13,921 bases of DNA from Holophagaceae bacterium (GTDB taxonomy: Bacteria > Acidobacteriota > Holophagae > Holophagales > Holophagaceae), in NCBI GenBank assembly GCA_025353305.1, contig JANXQX010000120.1, forward strand, positions 1 through 13,921. Reading direction: 5' to 3'. Positions 1 to 7,573 of this stretch are shown piece by piece (position 1 is the stretch's first letter; each line of letters opens with the position of its first letter). The position numbers were made by a program, and so were the translations under genes. The notes beneath the pieces were generated by a model. The model was not told the DNA's origin and did no database searches. It was given only the letters and a program-made list of their open reading frames with translations.

Positions 1-243
1 CGGTTGGCCCATGCGGAGAAAACGGGAGATTGCTTCTCCTTCGCGGTCGGTAGCCATCCGGAAATCTGTGTCATCTGTGGAATCTGTGGGTCAGCTTTTT
101 ACCTGAAAAGCTGTGGGCTGAGGATCAGGGATAATCAGGTATTTTTAATACCGCAACCTCCGGATCCGATAATAAAGCTATCCCCGACCGCCACCCAGTA
201 AACTGCTTCCAAAAGCTGGCACTTACAACTGAAGGGGAACTCG
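1..243. other. Intergenic stretch before the hydroxy-acid dehydrogenase
   Basis: No convincing gene is visible; the short open frames have no recognisable protein and no good ribosome-binding site. The stretch holds a 9-bp-period repeat (64-88) and a small hairpin whose 7-bp arms AGCTTTT (93-99) and AAAAGCT (106-112) flank a 6-base loop. No T-tract follows the hairpin, so it is not a clear terminator. Just before the next gene, AAGGGG at 232-237 is a good ribosome-binding site, six bases from the ATG at 244. Confidence 0.6.
64..88. repeat. Short 9-bp-period repeat (ATCTGTG x3)
   Basis: ATCTGTG occurs at 64-70, 73-79 and 82-88, exactly nine bases apart. From memory, runs of this kind (variants of 'atctgtgtcatctgtgg') are scattered between genes in several bacterial phyla and give rise to spurious small ORFs reading ICVICGICG. 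Function unknown; I read it as a dispersed intergenic repeat rather than a gene. Confidence 0.55.
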
Positions 244-1488
244 ATGGGCACGAATGACCGCAGTGACCAGAGCCGTCGGCAATTCATGGAATTCCTGCTT
301 GCCAGCCCACTATTCTCGTATGTGGTGGTTCCGGGGTTGGCTTCCGGGCAACGCTTAGGAGCGAGTGGGATTGATGGTCCGCTTGCGGATAATTTCGAGA
401 TCACTTCTGCGGCCCAGGCCCTGAACGTGTTCGATCTCGAGGAGGTCGCCCGCCGGAATCTGCCCCCGGCCCACTATGCCTACCTGGCCACCGGGGTCGA
501 GGCCGACGCCACCCTTCGCGCGAACCGCGAGGGCTTTGCGAAGTATCAGATCAGGCCGCGCCGGATGGTGGATACGTCGCGAATCGACGCCCGGGTGGAA
601 CTGTTCGGCACGACCTGGCCCACCCCCATCGTGCTCGCTCCGGTGAGCAGCCTGTGCGCCTTCCATCCGGAGGGCGAGGTCGCCGCCGCCAAGGCCGCCG
701 GCGCGCGCAACCACCTCCAGGTGCTTTCCACCCTCTCGACGAAGTCAGTGGAAGACGTGATCGCCGCCCGGGGGGCGCCCGTCTGGTTCCAGCTGTATCC
801 GACGACCGATTGGGCGATCACCCGGGCCCTCGTCAAGCGCGCGGAAGCTGCAGGCTGCCCCGTTGTGGCCGTCACCGTGGATGCCCCCACCGCATCGGGC
901 CGCGAAAGCCTGGTACGCGGTAAACGGATCGACAGCCGCGACTGTACGGCCTGCCATTCGGCGGGTCCAAGGTACGACTTCCGGCGCAGACCGATGTTCG
1001 ACCGCATCGACACATCCAAGCTGGTCACGCCCCTGGCGGCTGACCTGACCTGGGACTTCGTGCGCCGCCTCCAGGACATCACGTCGATGAAAGTCATCCT
1101 GAAGGGCATCGTCACCGCGGAGGAGGCCGCCCTGGCGCTCCAGCACCGGGTGGATGGCCTCATCGTCTCCAACCACGGTGGCCGCGGCGAGGAGAGCGGC
1201 CGATCGACGATTGAATCGCTGCCCGAGGTGATCGAAGCGGTCGGGGGGAAGATGCCAGTGCTGGTGGATAGCGGCTTCCGTCGCGGGACGGACATCTTCA
1301 AGGCGTTGGCCCTCGGGGCGAATGCCGTTTGCGTCGGGCGGCCCTACGCCTGGGGCCTGGCAGCGTTCGGGCAGGCGGGTGTCGATAGGAGCCTCGAAAT
1401 TCTGAGGGCCGAACTGGAGACCACGATGCGCTCGATGGGTACGCCCACGGTGAAAAGCATTACGCACGCTTTCGTGCAGCGCGCTTGA
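244..1488 (+). CDS. Tat-signalled FMN-dependent 2-hydroxy-acid dehydrogenase/oxidase with internal CXXCH
   Basis: A 414-aa protein of the FMN-dependent alpha-hydroxy-acid dehydrogenase family (lactate/glycolate oxidase, LldD), which oxidises L-2-hydroxy acids to 2-oxo acids. Visible family marks are Tyr80 in HYAYLATG, WFQLY (181-185), TVDAP with Arg220, Lys287 in ILKG, the catalytic SNHGGR (309-314; His311 base, Arg314 substrate-binding) and the FMN-phosphate segment DSGFRRGTDIFKALALGA (342-359). The N-terminus has SRRQFMEFLLAS (10-21) followed by a hydrophobic run, resembling a twin-arginine signal, so export of the folded flavoprotein is likely. Unusual: a CTACH haem-c-type motif at 234-238, in the variable region after the Arg220 segment. 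There is no cytochrome b2 domain, so it is not a classic flavocytochrome b2. The start is set by AAGGGG six bases upstream. The exact substrate cannot be told. The gene stands alone, 139 bp before fhs. Confidence 0.88.
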   Translation: MGTNDRSDQSRRQFMEFLLASPLFSYVVVPGLASGQRLGASGIDGPLADNFEITSAAQALNVFDLEEVARRNLPPAHYAYLATGVEADATLRANREGFAKYQIRPRRMVDTSRIDARVELFGTTWPTPIVLAPVSSLCAFHPEGEVAAAKAAGARNHLQVLSTLSTKSVEDVIAARGAPVWFQLYPTTDWAITRALVKRAEAAGCPVVAVTVDAPTASGRESLVRGKRIDSRDCTACHSAGPRYDFRRRPMFDRIDTSKLVTPLAADLTWDFVRRLQDITSMKVILKGIVTAEEAALALQHRVDGLIVSNHGGRGEESGRSTIESLPEVIEAVGGKMPVLVDSGFRRGTDIFKALALGANAVCVGRPYAWGLAAFGQAGVDRSLEILRAELETTMRSMGTPTVKSITHAFVQRA

Positions 1489-1546
1489 TGTCAGGAAGCC
1501 TCCTGGCGATTCCGCCCAGCAATCCACACGATTCCAGCAAATTAAA

Positions 1547-1562
1547 TGTGATGTAGGTCAAG
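1547..1562. promoter_or_regulatory. Possible CRP/FNR-family operator half-match upstream of fhs
   Basis: TGTGA (1547-1551), six bases, then TCAAG (1558-1562): one perfect and one partial half of the TGTGA-N6-TCACA pattern recognised by CRP-type regulators. It lies about 65 bp before the fhs start in the 139-bp gap. A single partial match is weak evidence and could be chance. No clear sigma-70 promoter was recognised in the gap. Confidence 0.2.
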
Positions 1563-1627
1563 ACCCGGCAACCCGTCACCAACAGCGGCCTAAAGTTAAG
1601 ACAGGCTGATGTTAGACGGGAGTCACC

Positions 1628-3547
1628 ATGGGTTCCACGACTGTAGTCCACCCCTTCATCAAGTGCCATCAAATGGCCCGGAAGAGCCCTGTGCCCTCCG
1701 ACCTGGACATCGCGCAGGGTGCCGAGACGCGGCCCATCCTGGAGATCGCTGGCGAATTGGGACTGAATGCGCACGATGTCGAGTTCTACGGCCCCTACAA
1801 AGCCAAGGTGAAACTTGAAGTGCTCGAGCGGTTGAGCCACCGCCCCAGCGGGAAATACATCGATGTCACCGCCATCACGCCGACGCCCCTGGGCGAAGGA
1901 AAAACCACCGTGACCGTGGGACTGAGCCAGGCCTTGGGTTCGCAGCTCGGCCGCAAAGTTGTCACGTGCATCCGCCAGCCCAGCCAGGGCCCGACCTTTG
2001 GCATCAAGGGCGGCGCGGCGGGCGGAGGCTACAGCCAGGTCATTCCCATGGAGGAATTCAATCTCCATCTCACGGGCGATATCCACGCCATCACCGCGGC
2101 CCATAACCTGGCCGCCGCGGCCCTGGATGCGCGGATGCTGCACGAAGCCAAGCTGAGCGACGAAGAGCTCTTCGATCGCCTTTGCCCGAAGGACAAGCAG
2201 GGCCTTCGGCACTTTGCACCCAATATGCGCGGACGCCTGATGCGCCAGGGCATCTTCAAGTCCGATCCCGACGCGCTGACGATGGATGAGAGAGCCCGCT
2301 TCGCGAGGCTGGACCTGGACCCGGCCCGCATCAGCTGGCGCCGGGTGGTGGACACCAGCGACCGCTTCCTGCGGGGCGTGACCCTCGGACGTGGACCCGA
2401 GGAACTGGAATATTCCCGCGAGTCGGGTTTCGACATCACCGTGGCCAGCGAGATCATGGCGATCCTCGCTCTCACCACGGGCCTCACGGACATGCGAGTC
2501 CGCCTGGGACGCATCGTGGTGGGCCTGAACCGACGCGGCGAGGCAGTCACCACCGAGGATCTCGGCGTGGCGGGCGCCATGACGGTGCTCATGCGGGATG
2601 CGCTCAAGCCGACGCTCATGCAGACCCTGGAAGGCACGCCGGTGCTGGTGCATGCGGGGCCCTTCGCCAACATCGCACACGGCAACAGCTCCATCCTGGC
2701 GGACCAGATCGCCTTGAAACTGGCCGACTACGTGGTGACCGAATCGGGGTTTGGCGCCGACATGGGCATGGAGAAATTCTTCGACATCAAGTGCCGGACT
2801 TCAGGTCTGGTTCCGGATGCGGTGGTGATGGTGGCCACGATCCGGGCCCTGAAGATGCATGGCGGCGGGCCCAAGGTGGTCGCGGGAAGAACTCTTGATC
2901 CGGTGTACCTGGAGGAGAATCTGGAGCTGCTGGAGAAAGGCCTTCCGAATCTCTTCCACCACATTGCCACCGCACGGAAATTCGGTGTGCCGGTGGTGGT
3001 GGCGGTGAATGGTTTCGCCATGGACACCGAGGCGGAACAGGCGTTGGTGTGCAAGGCGGCCATGGAACATGGCGCTGCCGAGGCGGTGGTCTGCAATGTC
3101 TGGGCAGAGGGCGGCGAAGGGGCCGTGGAACTGGCGGAAGCGGTGATGCGGGCGGCGGACCAGCCCAACCATTTCCATTTCCTGTATCCGCTGGAAGCGG
3201 CCATCAAAGCGAAGATCGAAGCCGTGGCAATCGGAATCTACGGCGCCGACGGCGTGGACTATTCACCCGAAGCCGAAGCGCAGATCATCGAGTACACCCG
3301 ACTGGGCTTCGACCAGCTGCCCATCTGCATGGCCAAGACCCATCTCAGCCTGAGCCACGACCCTGCGCTGAAGGGCGCGCCCAGGGGCTTCCGCATTCCG
3401 GTCAGGGATGTGCGGGCTTCCGTGGGCGCAGGCTTTCTCTACGCCTTGCTGGGGAAGATGAGCACCATGCCGGGCCTCCCCACACGGCCGGGCTTCTACG
3501 ATGTGGACGTGGATTTGGAGACGGGCCGGATCATCGGGTTGTTTTAA
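1628..3547 (+). CDS. fhs: Formate-tetrahydrofolate ligase
   Basis: Formate-THF ligase (10-formyltetrahydrofolate synthetase), a cytoplasmic enzyme: ATP + formate + THF gives 10-formyl-THF, ADP and Pi. It feeds formate into one-carbon metabolism (purines, formyl-Met, serine, or the reductive acetyl-CoA/glycine routes). The 639-aa protein shows the P-loop [11 protein letters not shown] (84-94), the family signature [11 protein letters not shown] (125-135), the second signature [12 protein letters not shown] (402-413), and conserved C-terminal segments [10 protein letters not shown] (570-579) and [10 protein letters not shown] (614-623). It is longer than the roughly 556-560 aa of clostridial enzymes, with extra sequence at the N-terminus and around 215-265. 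GGGAG (1618-1622), five bases before the ATG, supports this start; the next Met (codon 16, 1673) has no ribosome-binding site. It has no folD or other C1 gene beside it, so its pathway cannot be read from context. Confidence 0.97.
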   Translation: MGSTTVVHPFIKCHQMARKSPVPSDLDIAQGAETRPILEIAGELGLNAHDVEFYGPYKAKVKLEVLERLSHRPSGKYIDVTAITPTPLGEGKTTVTVGLSQALGSQLGRKVVTCIRQPSQGPTFGIKGGAAGGGYSQVIPMEEFNLHLTGDIHAITAAHNLAAAALDARMLHEAKLSDEELFDRLCPKDKQGLRHFAPNMRGRLMRQGIFKSDPDALTMDERARFARLDLDPARISWRRVVDTSDRFLRGVTLGRGPEELEYSRESGFDITVASEIMAILALTTGLTDMRVRLGRIVVGLNRRGEAVTTEDLGVAGAMTVLMRDALKPTLMQTLEGTPVLVHAGPFANIAHGNSSILADQIALKLADYVVTESGFGADMGMEKFFDIKCRTSGLVPDAVVMVATIRALKMHGGGPKVVAGRTLDPVYLEENLELLEKGLPNLFHHIATARKFGVPVVVAVNGFAMDTEAEQALVCKAAMEHGAAEAVVCNVWAEGGEGAVELAEAVMRAADQPNHFHFLYPLEAAIKAKIEAVAIGIYGADGVDYSPEAEAQIIEYTRLGFDQLPICMAKTHLSLSHDPALKGAPRGFRIPVRDVRASVGAGFLYALLGKMSTMPGLPTRPGFYDVDVDLETGRIIGLF

Positions 3548-3669
3548 GATTCTGCGTATGTCTGAAAAGTGAAATATCAGTCAGATTTTCTATAAAGACA
3601 CTACGCGAAGGTCGCGAAGAAGCGTAGAACGCGAAGGGGGAAGAATGCTACCAGCATAGAGCTTGGGCC

Positions 3670-3688
3670 GCCCCGGCCATGCCGGGGC
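3670..3688. repeat. Small GC palindrome
   Basis: Arms GCCCCGGC (3670-3677) and GCCGGGGC (3681-3688) pair perfectly over 8 bp around the loop CAT. It sits inside the compound element between fhs and tnaA. No T-tract follows, so it is not an obvious fhs terminator. Confidence 0.6.
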
Positions 3689-3708
3689 CGCGCGACTTTC
3701 GTCGTGCG

Positions 3709-3769
3709 GGTTTTCAGGGCGGCGGCTATTCCACGCTGCCGGTGTGGTATCGCCGCCGCCCTGAAAACC
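3709..3769. repeat. Long near-perfect hairpin (18-bp perfect outer arms)
   Basis: GGTTTTCAGGGCGGCGGC (3709-3726) is the exact reverse complement of 3752-3769. The intervening 25 bases pair further: AT (3728-3729) with AT (3749-3750), then CCACGCT (3731-3737) with GGTGTGG (3741-3747, two wobbles), leaving a GCC loop. Almost the whole 61 bp can fold into one rod, interrupted by two single mismatches. This is typical of REP/MITE-like palindromic units; it is much longer than an ordinary terminator and has no T-run. Confidence 0.8.
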
Positions 3770-4191
3770 GGATAGCCCATACAGTGCTCAGGAGAGGTTG
3801 CTTGTCTTCCGAAGACTTCTTTCCCTTCGCTACCTTCGCGTCATCAGTTTTTGTTGGCTCGGCGGAGATCACATTCCCGGCAAGCTCTCTTTTGCTGACC
3901 GGACTGGCCTCTTGCCGCGACGTTCGATAAAGTCTAGGCAGAGGTCTCGGATGAATCCTGGATGCCGACAGAAGAACCGGCGTGCGGAGCACGAGGCCAG
4001 GTCTGCCTGCGGCGAAGCCGCGGCCTAGCGCAGAATCCGACAATTGATTGCCGGTGCTTGGTGATTCAGCTGAAGCAGCGCGGCCTAGAGCGCACGCGAA
4101 ATCACGAGTCACAAACTACGAATTGGAACCCAGGTCTTGAGACTTGAAACTGGACGTCTACAGCCAACGGCTCAAGCCACCGCCCAGAGTC

Positions 4192-4282
4192 CACTGCCCA
4201 ATGCCCAATGCCCAATGCCCACTGCCCAATTCCCAATGCCCAATGCCCACTGCCCACTACCCAACGCCCAACACCCACAGCC
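4192..4282. repeat. Heptamer tandem array, 13 units (consensus CAATGCC)
   Basis: Thirteen consecutive 7-base units fit the pattern CA-(A/C)-N-N-CC without a break. CAATGCC is commonest (units at 4199, 4206, 4213, 4234 and 4241), and CACTGCC occurs at 4192, 4220 and 4248. The last units are more diverged (CAACGCC, CAACACC, CACAGCC). The array ends 12 bases before the tnaA start codon, so it fills the place where the tnaA leader or promoter should be. Arrays of such 7-mers are known between genes in several phyla and change copy number by slippage. There are no spacers, so it is not a CRISPR. Confidence 0.92.
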
Positions 4283-4294
4283 CCCAGGTGACCC

Positions 4295-5665
4295 ATGATC
4301 CATACCATCATCGAACCCTTCCGCATCAAGGCCGTGGAGCCCATCCGCATGAGCACACGCCTGGAGCGCGATGCCTGGCTCAAGGAAGCCAAGCTGAATG
4401 TTTTCCTGCTGCCGGCGGAGCACGTGCTGCTGGACTTCCTCACCGACAGCGGCACCGGCGCCATGAGCGCCAAGCAGTGGGGCGCCATCATGGAGGGGGA
4501 TGAAAGCTACGCCGGCTCCAAATCCTTTTTCCGGCTGGAGTCGGTGCTGAAAGACCTCACCGGCTACCAGCACATCATCCCCACCCATCAGGGCCGCGCG
4601 GCGGAGCGGATCTTCTTCAGCGTGGCGACGAAGAAGGGCGACCTCGTGCCCAACAACACGCACTTCGACACCACCCGCGCGAATCTGGAATACCAGGGCG
4701 CCGAGGCCGTCGACCTGGTGATTCCGGAAGGCCTGCAGCCCCGCGCCATCCATCCTTTCAAGGGAAACATCGACCTGGCCCGCGTGGAGGATCTGCTCAG
4801 GCGGGAAGCCCATCGCATCCCCTTCGGCATGATGACGCTGACGAACAACAGCGGCGGCGGCCAGCCCGTGAGCCTGGCGAATCTGCGCGCCTATCGCGAG
4901 CTGCTGAACCGCTACGAAAAACCCCTGATCCTCGACGTCTGCCGCTACGCGGAAAATTCCATGTTCATCAAGCTGCGGGAAGCGGGCCAGCAGGACCGCA
5001 GCGTGAAATCCATCGCCCAGGAGATCTTCAGCCTGGCGGACGGCTGCATGATGAGCGCCAAGAAAGACGGCATGGTGAACATCGGCGGTTTCCTGGCGCT
5101 GAACCACGGGCCCTGGGTGGAGGCGGCGAAAACACTGCTCATTCTCACCGAAGGATTTCCCACCTACGGCGGCCTTGCGGGCCGCGATCTCGAGGCCCTG
5201 GCGGTGGGGATGGAGGAAGGCCTGCATGAGGACTACCTGCGCTACCGCCTGCGCACCGCCGAGTACATGGGCGAGAAATTGAAAGCGGGCGGTGTCGCCA
5301 TCGTGGAGCCCACCGGCGGGCATGCGGTGTATCTGGATGCCAAGGATTTCCTGCCCCACCTCGGCCACGAAAAGTATCCCGCCTGGAGCCTTTGCAACGC
5401 GCTCTATCTCGAAGCCGGCATCCGCGGTGTGGAGATCGGTTCGGTCATGTTCGGCAAGCGCAATGACGATGGCACCGAGTCATACCACGCCATGGAGCTG
5501 GTGCGCCTGGCCTTCCCGCGCCGCATGTACACCCAGAGCCACTTCGACTACGCCGCCGAGGCCATCTGCGAATTGAAGTCGCGGGCGCATGAAGTGAAGG
5601 GCGTGAAGATGGTCAAGCAGGCCAAGTACCTGCGGCATTTCACGGCAGAGTTCGAAAGCGTGTAG
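4295..5665 (+). CDS. tnaA: Tryptophanase (tryptophan indole-lyase)
   Basis: A PLP-dependent beta-eliminating lyase of 456 aa, cleaving L-tryptophan to indole, pyruvate and ammonia in the cytoplasm. Family marks: [10 protein letters not shown] (49-58), THQGR (97-101), the PLP-nitrogen Asp214 with Arg217 in LDVCRYAEN, the PLP lysine Lys257 in MSAKKDGMV, and [13 protein letters not shown] (286-298). It is called tryptophanase rather than tyrosine phenol-lyase from three discriminating positions: Asp125 (HFDTT; E. coli Asp137, Thr in tyrosine phenol-lyase), Ile381 in VEIGS (Arg in tyrosine phenol-lyase) and His448 in LRHFTA (E. coli His463, Phe in tyrosine phenol-lyase). Start at 4295: AGGTG (4286-4290) is four bases upstream, a tight and weak site. 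The next candidate, Met19, lies inside the conserved [10 protein letters not shown] region and would truncate it. There is no tnaB permease or TnaC leader nearby; the heptamer array abuts the start. Confidence 0.95.
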   Translation: MIHTIIEPFRIKAVEPIRMSTRLERDAWLKEAKLNVFLLPAEHVLLDFLTDSGTGAMSAKQWGAIMEGDESYAGSKSFFRLESVLKDLTGYQHIIPTHQGRAAERIFFSVATKKGDLVPNNTHFDTTRANLEYQGAEAVDLVIPEGLQPRAIHPFKGNIDLARVEDLLRREAHRIPFGMMTLTNNSGGGQPVSLANLRAYRELLNRYEKPLILDVCRYAENSMFIKLREAGQQDRSVKSIAQEIFSLADGCMMSAKKDGMVNIGGFLALNHGPWVEAAKTLLILTEGFPTYGGLAGRDLEALAVGMEEGLHEDYLRYRLRTAEYMGEKLKAGGVAIVEPTGGHAVYLDAKDFLPHLGHEKYPAWSLCNALYLEAGIRGVEIGSVMFGKRNDDGTESYHAMELVRLAFPRRMYTQSHFDYAAEAICELKSRAHEVKGVKMVKQAKYLRHFTAEFESV

Positions 5666-5688
5666 ACAGGGCTATCGCGCGAAAATAA

Positions 5689-5773
5689 ACCACGCGGAGG
5701 GTAGCGGAGAAAAAGCGGAGGGTAGGTGAGGAAAAATTGTTTTCCTCCGCTACCCTCCGCATCTCCGCGCGGT
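5689..5773. terminator. Bidirectional terminator-like inverted repeat between tnaA and the amidohydrolase
   Basis: GCGGAGGGTAG (5715-5725) pairs with 5750-5760; after two mismatches GAGGAAAA (5728-5735) pairs with TTTTCCTC (5740-5747) around the loop ATTG. A second copy of the left arm (GCGGAGGGTAGCGGAG, 5694-5709) is an exact reverse complement of 5745-5760, so two left arms compete for one right arm. Outermost, 5689-5699 pairs with 5763-5773 with one mismatch. Six T's (5777-5782) follow on the plus strand, and a T-rich stretch follows on the minus strand, fitting a shared terminator for two convergent genes. Its motif is related to the outer arms at 3603 and 3825. Confidence 0.7.
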
Positions 5774-5793
5774 ACCTTTTTTAGCTATTCCGA

Positions 5794-7509
5794 TTACTTG
5801 ATGAACCGCACCACGGCGATCTTTCCGTTTTTCACTTCGTAGATGGCGACGGCGTGGATGGGGTCGCCACCAGTGTCCGTGATGGATTCCTCGTCCAGGA
5901 CGAAATTCCCCACCACCATGCGCTTTACCAGCTGGCAATGGGCCTTGGGCATCTTGTTGAAGCTTCCCTTGTAGCGGGCTTTGAAGGCTTCCTTGCCGTG
6001 GGTCTGCTCCTTGCTGTCGAGGTCGACAATCTGGACATCATCGCTATAGGGGGCGCAGAAGGCCGCCAGGTCCCGGGCGTTGTAGGCGTTGAGCTGGCGC
6101 TGGGCCAAGGCCTCGGGGCCGTCGGGGATGAGGGTGGCGGGATCGAAAATGCGGCCGCCGCGAACCACCCTGGTGATGTGCGAGAAATTCTTCACCCCCA
6201 GGGCCGGGTCTGCGTCCAGCAGGACCAGGTCCGCCAGGGCCCCCGGTGTCACTCGGCCAAGATCGGTGCGGCCCAGCAATTGGGCGCCGCCGGTCGTGGC
6301 CGCCTTGAGGACTTCCAGGGGCGTCATGCCCGTGGCTTCCATGGCGGCCATCTCCCTGAAGATCGAGGGCCCGTGCAGGGTGCCGACATTCCCGGCGTCG
6401 GTGCCCATGGCGATGGGTATTCCAGCCTTCATCACCTTGATGAGATTCCGCGCCATCGCGGGTTTTGATTTGATGGGCTTCGGAGCCTCTGCCATCTTGC
6501 GGAGGCGATCCGCCATGGGACTGCCGGAAAGGTGCCGGACATCGAAGAGCGTGCCCATTGTGAAGGCATCCCCCCAGGCGAATTCCTCGGCGCAAAAGGC
6601 GAACTGCTGGGTGGCCGTGCGGGTGTAGTCCTCGGACACGATCAGGGTCGGGCAGTAGACGATCTTCCGCTCCCGGGCCAGTTTCAGGAAGGCCTCGTCC
6701 ACATCCTTGTCATCGACGCTGTGGACGAGGAGGTCCGCTCCCTCTTCCAGTGCCGCGGTGGCGGAGGCCAGCTCCGTGGCGTGGACGGCTACGCGGAAGC
6801 CCAGGCGGTGGGACTCCTGGATGGCGGCTTTCACCACCGGGCGGTTTTTCTCTACGGTCTCCTCCGGTGTCACCACATACCAGATCTTGATGAAGTCCGG
6901 CTTCCATTCGGCTTCGCGCCGAATCAGGGCAATGGCCTCGTCGGCTGTCGCGCACTTGACAATGGGGGGGTCGCCCAGGTCCAGGGCATCGCGGGAGACT
7001 GAGGAGATGAGTGGTCCGGCCGAGGCCACGCGGGGCGCACGATCGGATTTCGCGGCGAGTTCGCGCACCTCGAAATTCGCCATGGGTCCGCCCACATCCG
7101 CCACGGAGGTCACGCCGCAGCGGAGGTAACGCGCGAAAGTGTCCTGCAGCCCCGCGCGAATGGCCTTCTGGTCCTTGGCGTAGGGATGGTGGACGCGCAG
7201 GTCGAACCCGTCCGGCCGCGTGTAGAGGCCGCCGCTCTGGAAGAAATGCACGTGGGCGTCGATGTAGCCCGGCACCAGGAACTGGCCCGCGGCCTCAACC
7301 CGCTCGGCGCCTTTCGGAATCTTCATGGTTGCCCGCGGCCCGATCTCTTCGATGCGATCACCCTTTAGGAGAACCACAGCGTCCGGGATCCGGGCTCCGC
7401 CTGGATCCACCACCGTGGCGCCGATGATGGCCTTCATGGCCGGGCCAGAAGTCGGGGTTGGCGCCTGGGCCAGCAAGGGCAGGGCGAGCAAAGAAGTCAC
7501 GAAGCGCAT
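5794..7509 (-). CDS. Exported imidazolonepropionase-like amidohydrolase fused to an NTF2/SnoaL-like domain
   Basis: A 571-aa metal-dependent hydrolase of the amidohydrolase superfamily (imidazolonepropionase/prolidase-like branch). A hydrophobic leader ending LLAQA (about 1-16) suggests export. The TIM-barrel marks are in order: DAHVH (84-88; His86, His88), Lys208 in FIKIW (candidate carboxylated bridging lysine), HATE (His243), LVHS (His263) and GTDAG (Asp371). It has the usual TPGALADLVLLD segment (421-432) closing the small beta domain. After about residue 464 there is an extra domain of about 105 aa starting EALAQRQLNAYNARDLAAF, with the alternation typical of SnoaL/NTF2-like folds (ketosteroid-isomerase type). 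This fusion is uncommon. AGGAG lies five bases upstream of the start (7515-7519). The gene is 64 bp downstream of the PNPOx-like gene, possibly co-transcribed. The substrate is unknown; peptides or cyclic amides are typical for the branch. Confidence 0.9.
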   Translation of the reverse strand: MRFVTSLLALPLLAQAPTPTSGPAMKAIIGATVVDPGGARIPDAVVLLKGDRIEEIGPRATMKIPKGAERVEAAGQFLVPGYIDAHVHFFQSGGLYTRPDGFDLRVHHPYAKDQKAIRAGLQDTFARYLRCGVTSVADVGGPMANFEVRELAAKSDRAPRVASAGPLISSVSRDALDLGDPPIVKCATADEAIALIRREAEWKPDFIKIWYVVTPEETVEKNRPVVKAAIQESHRLGFRVAVHATELASATAALEEGADLLVHSVDDKDVDEAFLKLARERKIVYCPTLIVSEDYTRTATQQFAFCAEEFAWGDAFTMGTLFDVRHLSGSPMADRLRKMAEAPKPIKSKPAMARNLIKVMKAGIPIAMGTDAGNVGTLHGPSIFREMAAMEATGMTPLEVLKAATTGGAQLLGRTDLGRVTPGALADLVLLDADPALGVKNFSHITRVVRGGRIFDPATLIPDGPEALAQRQLNAYNARDLAAFCAPYSDDVQIVDLDSKEQTHGKEAFKARYKGSFNKMPKAHCQLVKRMVVGNFVLDEESITDTGGDPIHAVAIYEVKNGKIAVVRFIK

Positions 7510-7573
7510 GGAAACTCCTGCATGAGGACACTAAAGGATTTGAATCCCAGGGGAAGGGACTTCAAGAATATCC

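Larger units (their letters stand above)
3603..3841. repeat. Compound inverted-repeat element with outer GCGAAGG arms and a long inner hairpin
   Basis: The outer arms are 3603-3619 (ACGCGAAGGTCGCGAAG) and 3825-3841, whose reverse complement matches at 16 of 17 bases. Nested inside are a GC palindrome (3670-3688) and a long hairpin (3709-3769). The outer arms resemble the 'cgcgaaggncgcgaag' type repeats that many bacteria carry between genes. No transposase is present. It could be a REP/MITE-like mobile remnant or several independent hairpins side by side. Confidence 0.6.
3548..4294. other. 747-bp non-coding region rich in palindromes and tandem repeats
   Basis: No gene is supported here. Open frames up to 83 codons exist but lack ribosome-binding sites, plausible composition and recognisable motifs. 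The region contains a nested inverted-repeat element (3603-3841), a small GC palindrome (3670-3688), a 5-bp GAA-triloop hairpin (4009-4021), a short direct repeat CGGCCTAG (about 4021 and 4081) and a heptamer array (4192-4282). It reads as a hotspot where intergenic repeats have accumulated between fhs and tnaA. I see no tnaC-like leader peptide before tnaA. Confidence 0.6.

Noticed and set aside
93..112. Rho-independent terminator of a gene left of the window
   Set aside because: The 7-bp hairpin is AT-rich and no T-run follows on either strand.
1460..2680. Long minus-strand open frame (406 codons) opposite fhs
   Set aside because: It is a GC-driven shadow of fhs, rich in His/Arg/Gly and overlapping a certain gene. 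The same applies to the 398-codon minus frame opposite tnaA.
3679..4147. Small genes in the fhs-tnaA gap (open frames of 60-83 codons on the plus strand, up to 128 on the minus)
   Set aside because: They are built from the palindromes and repeats, lack good ribosome-binding sites, overlap one another and show no recognisable motif.
4192..4282. CRISPR array
   Set aside because: The units are 7 bases, contiguous and without spacers; no cas genes are present.
4295..5665. Tyrosine phenol-lyase instead of tryptophanase
   Set aside because: Asp125, Ile381 and His448 match the tryptophanase residues at the three positions that distinguish the enzymes.
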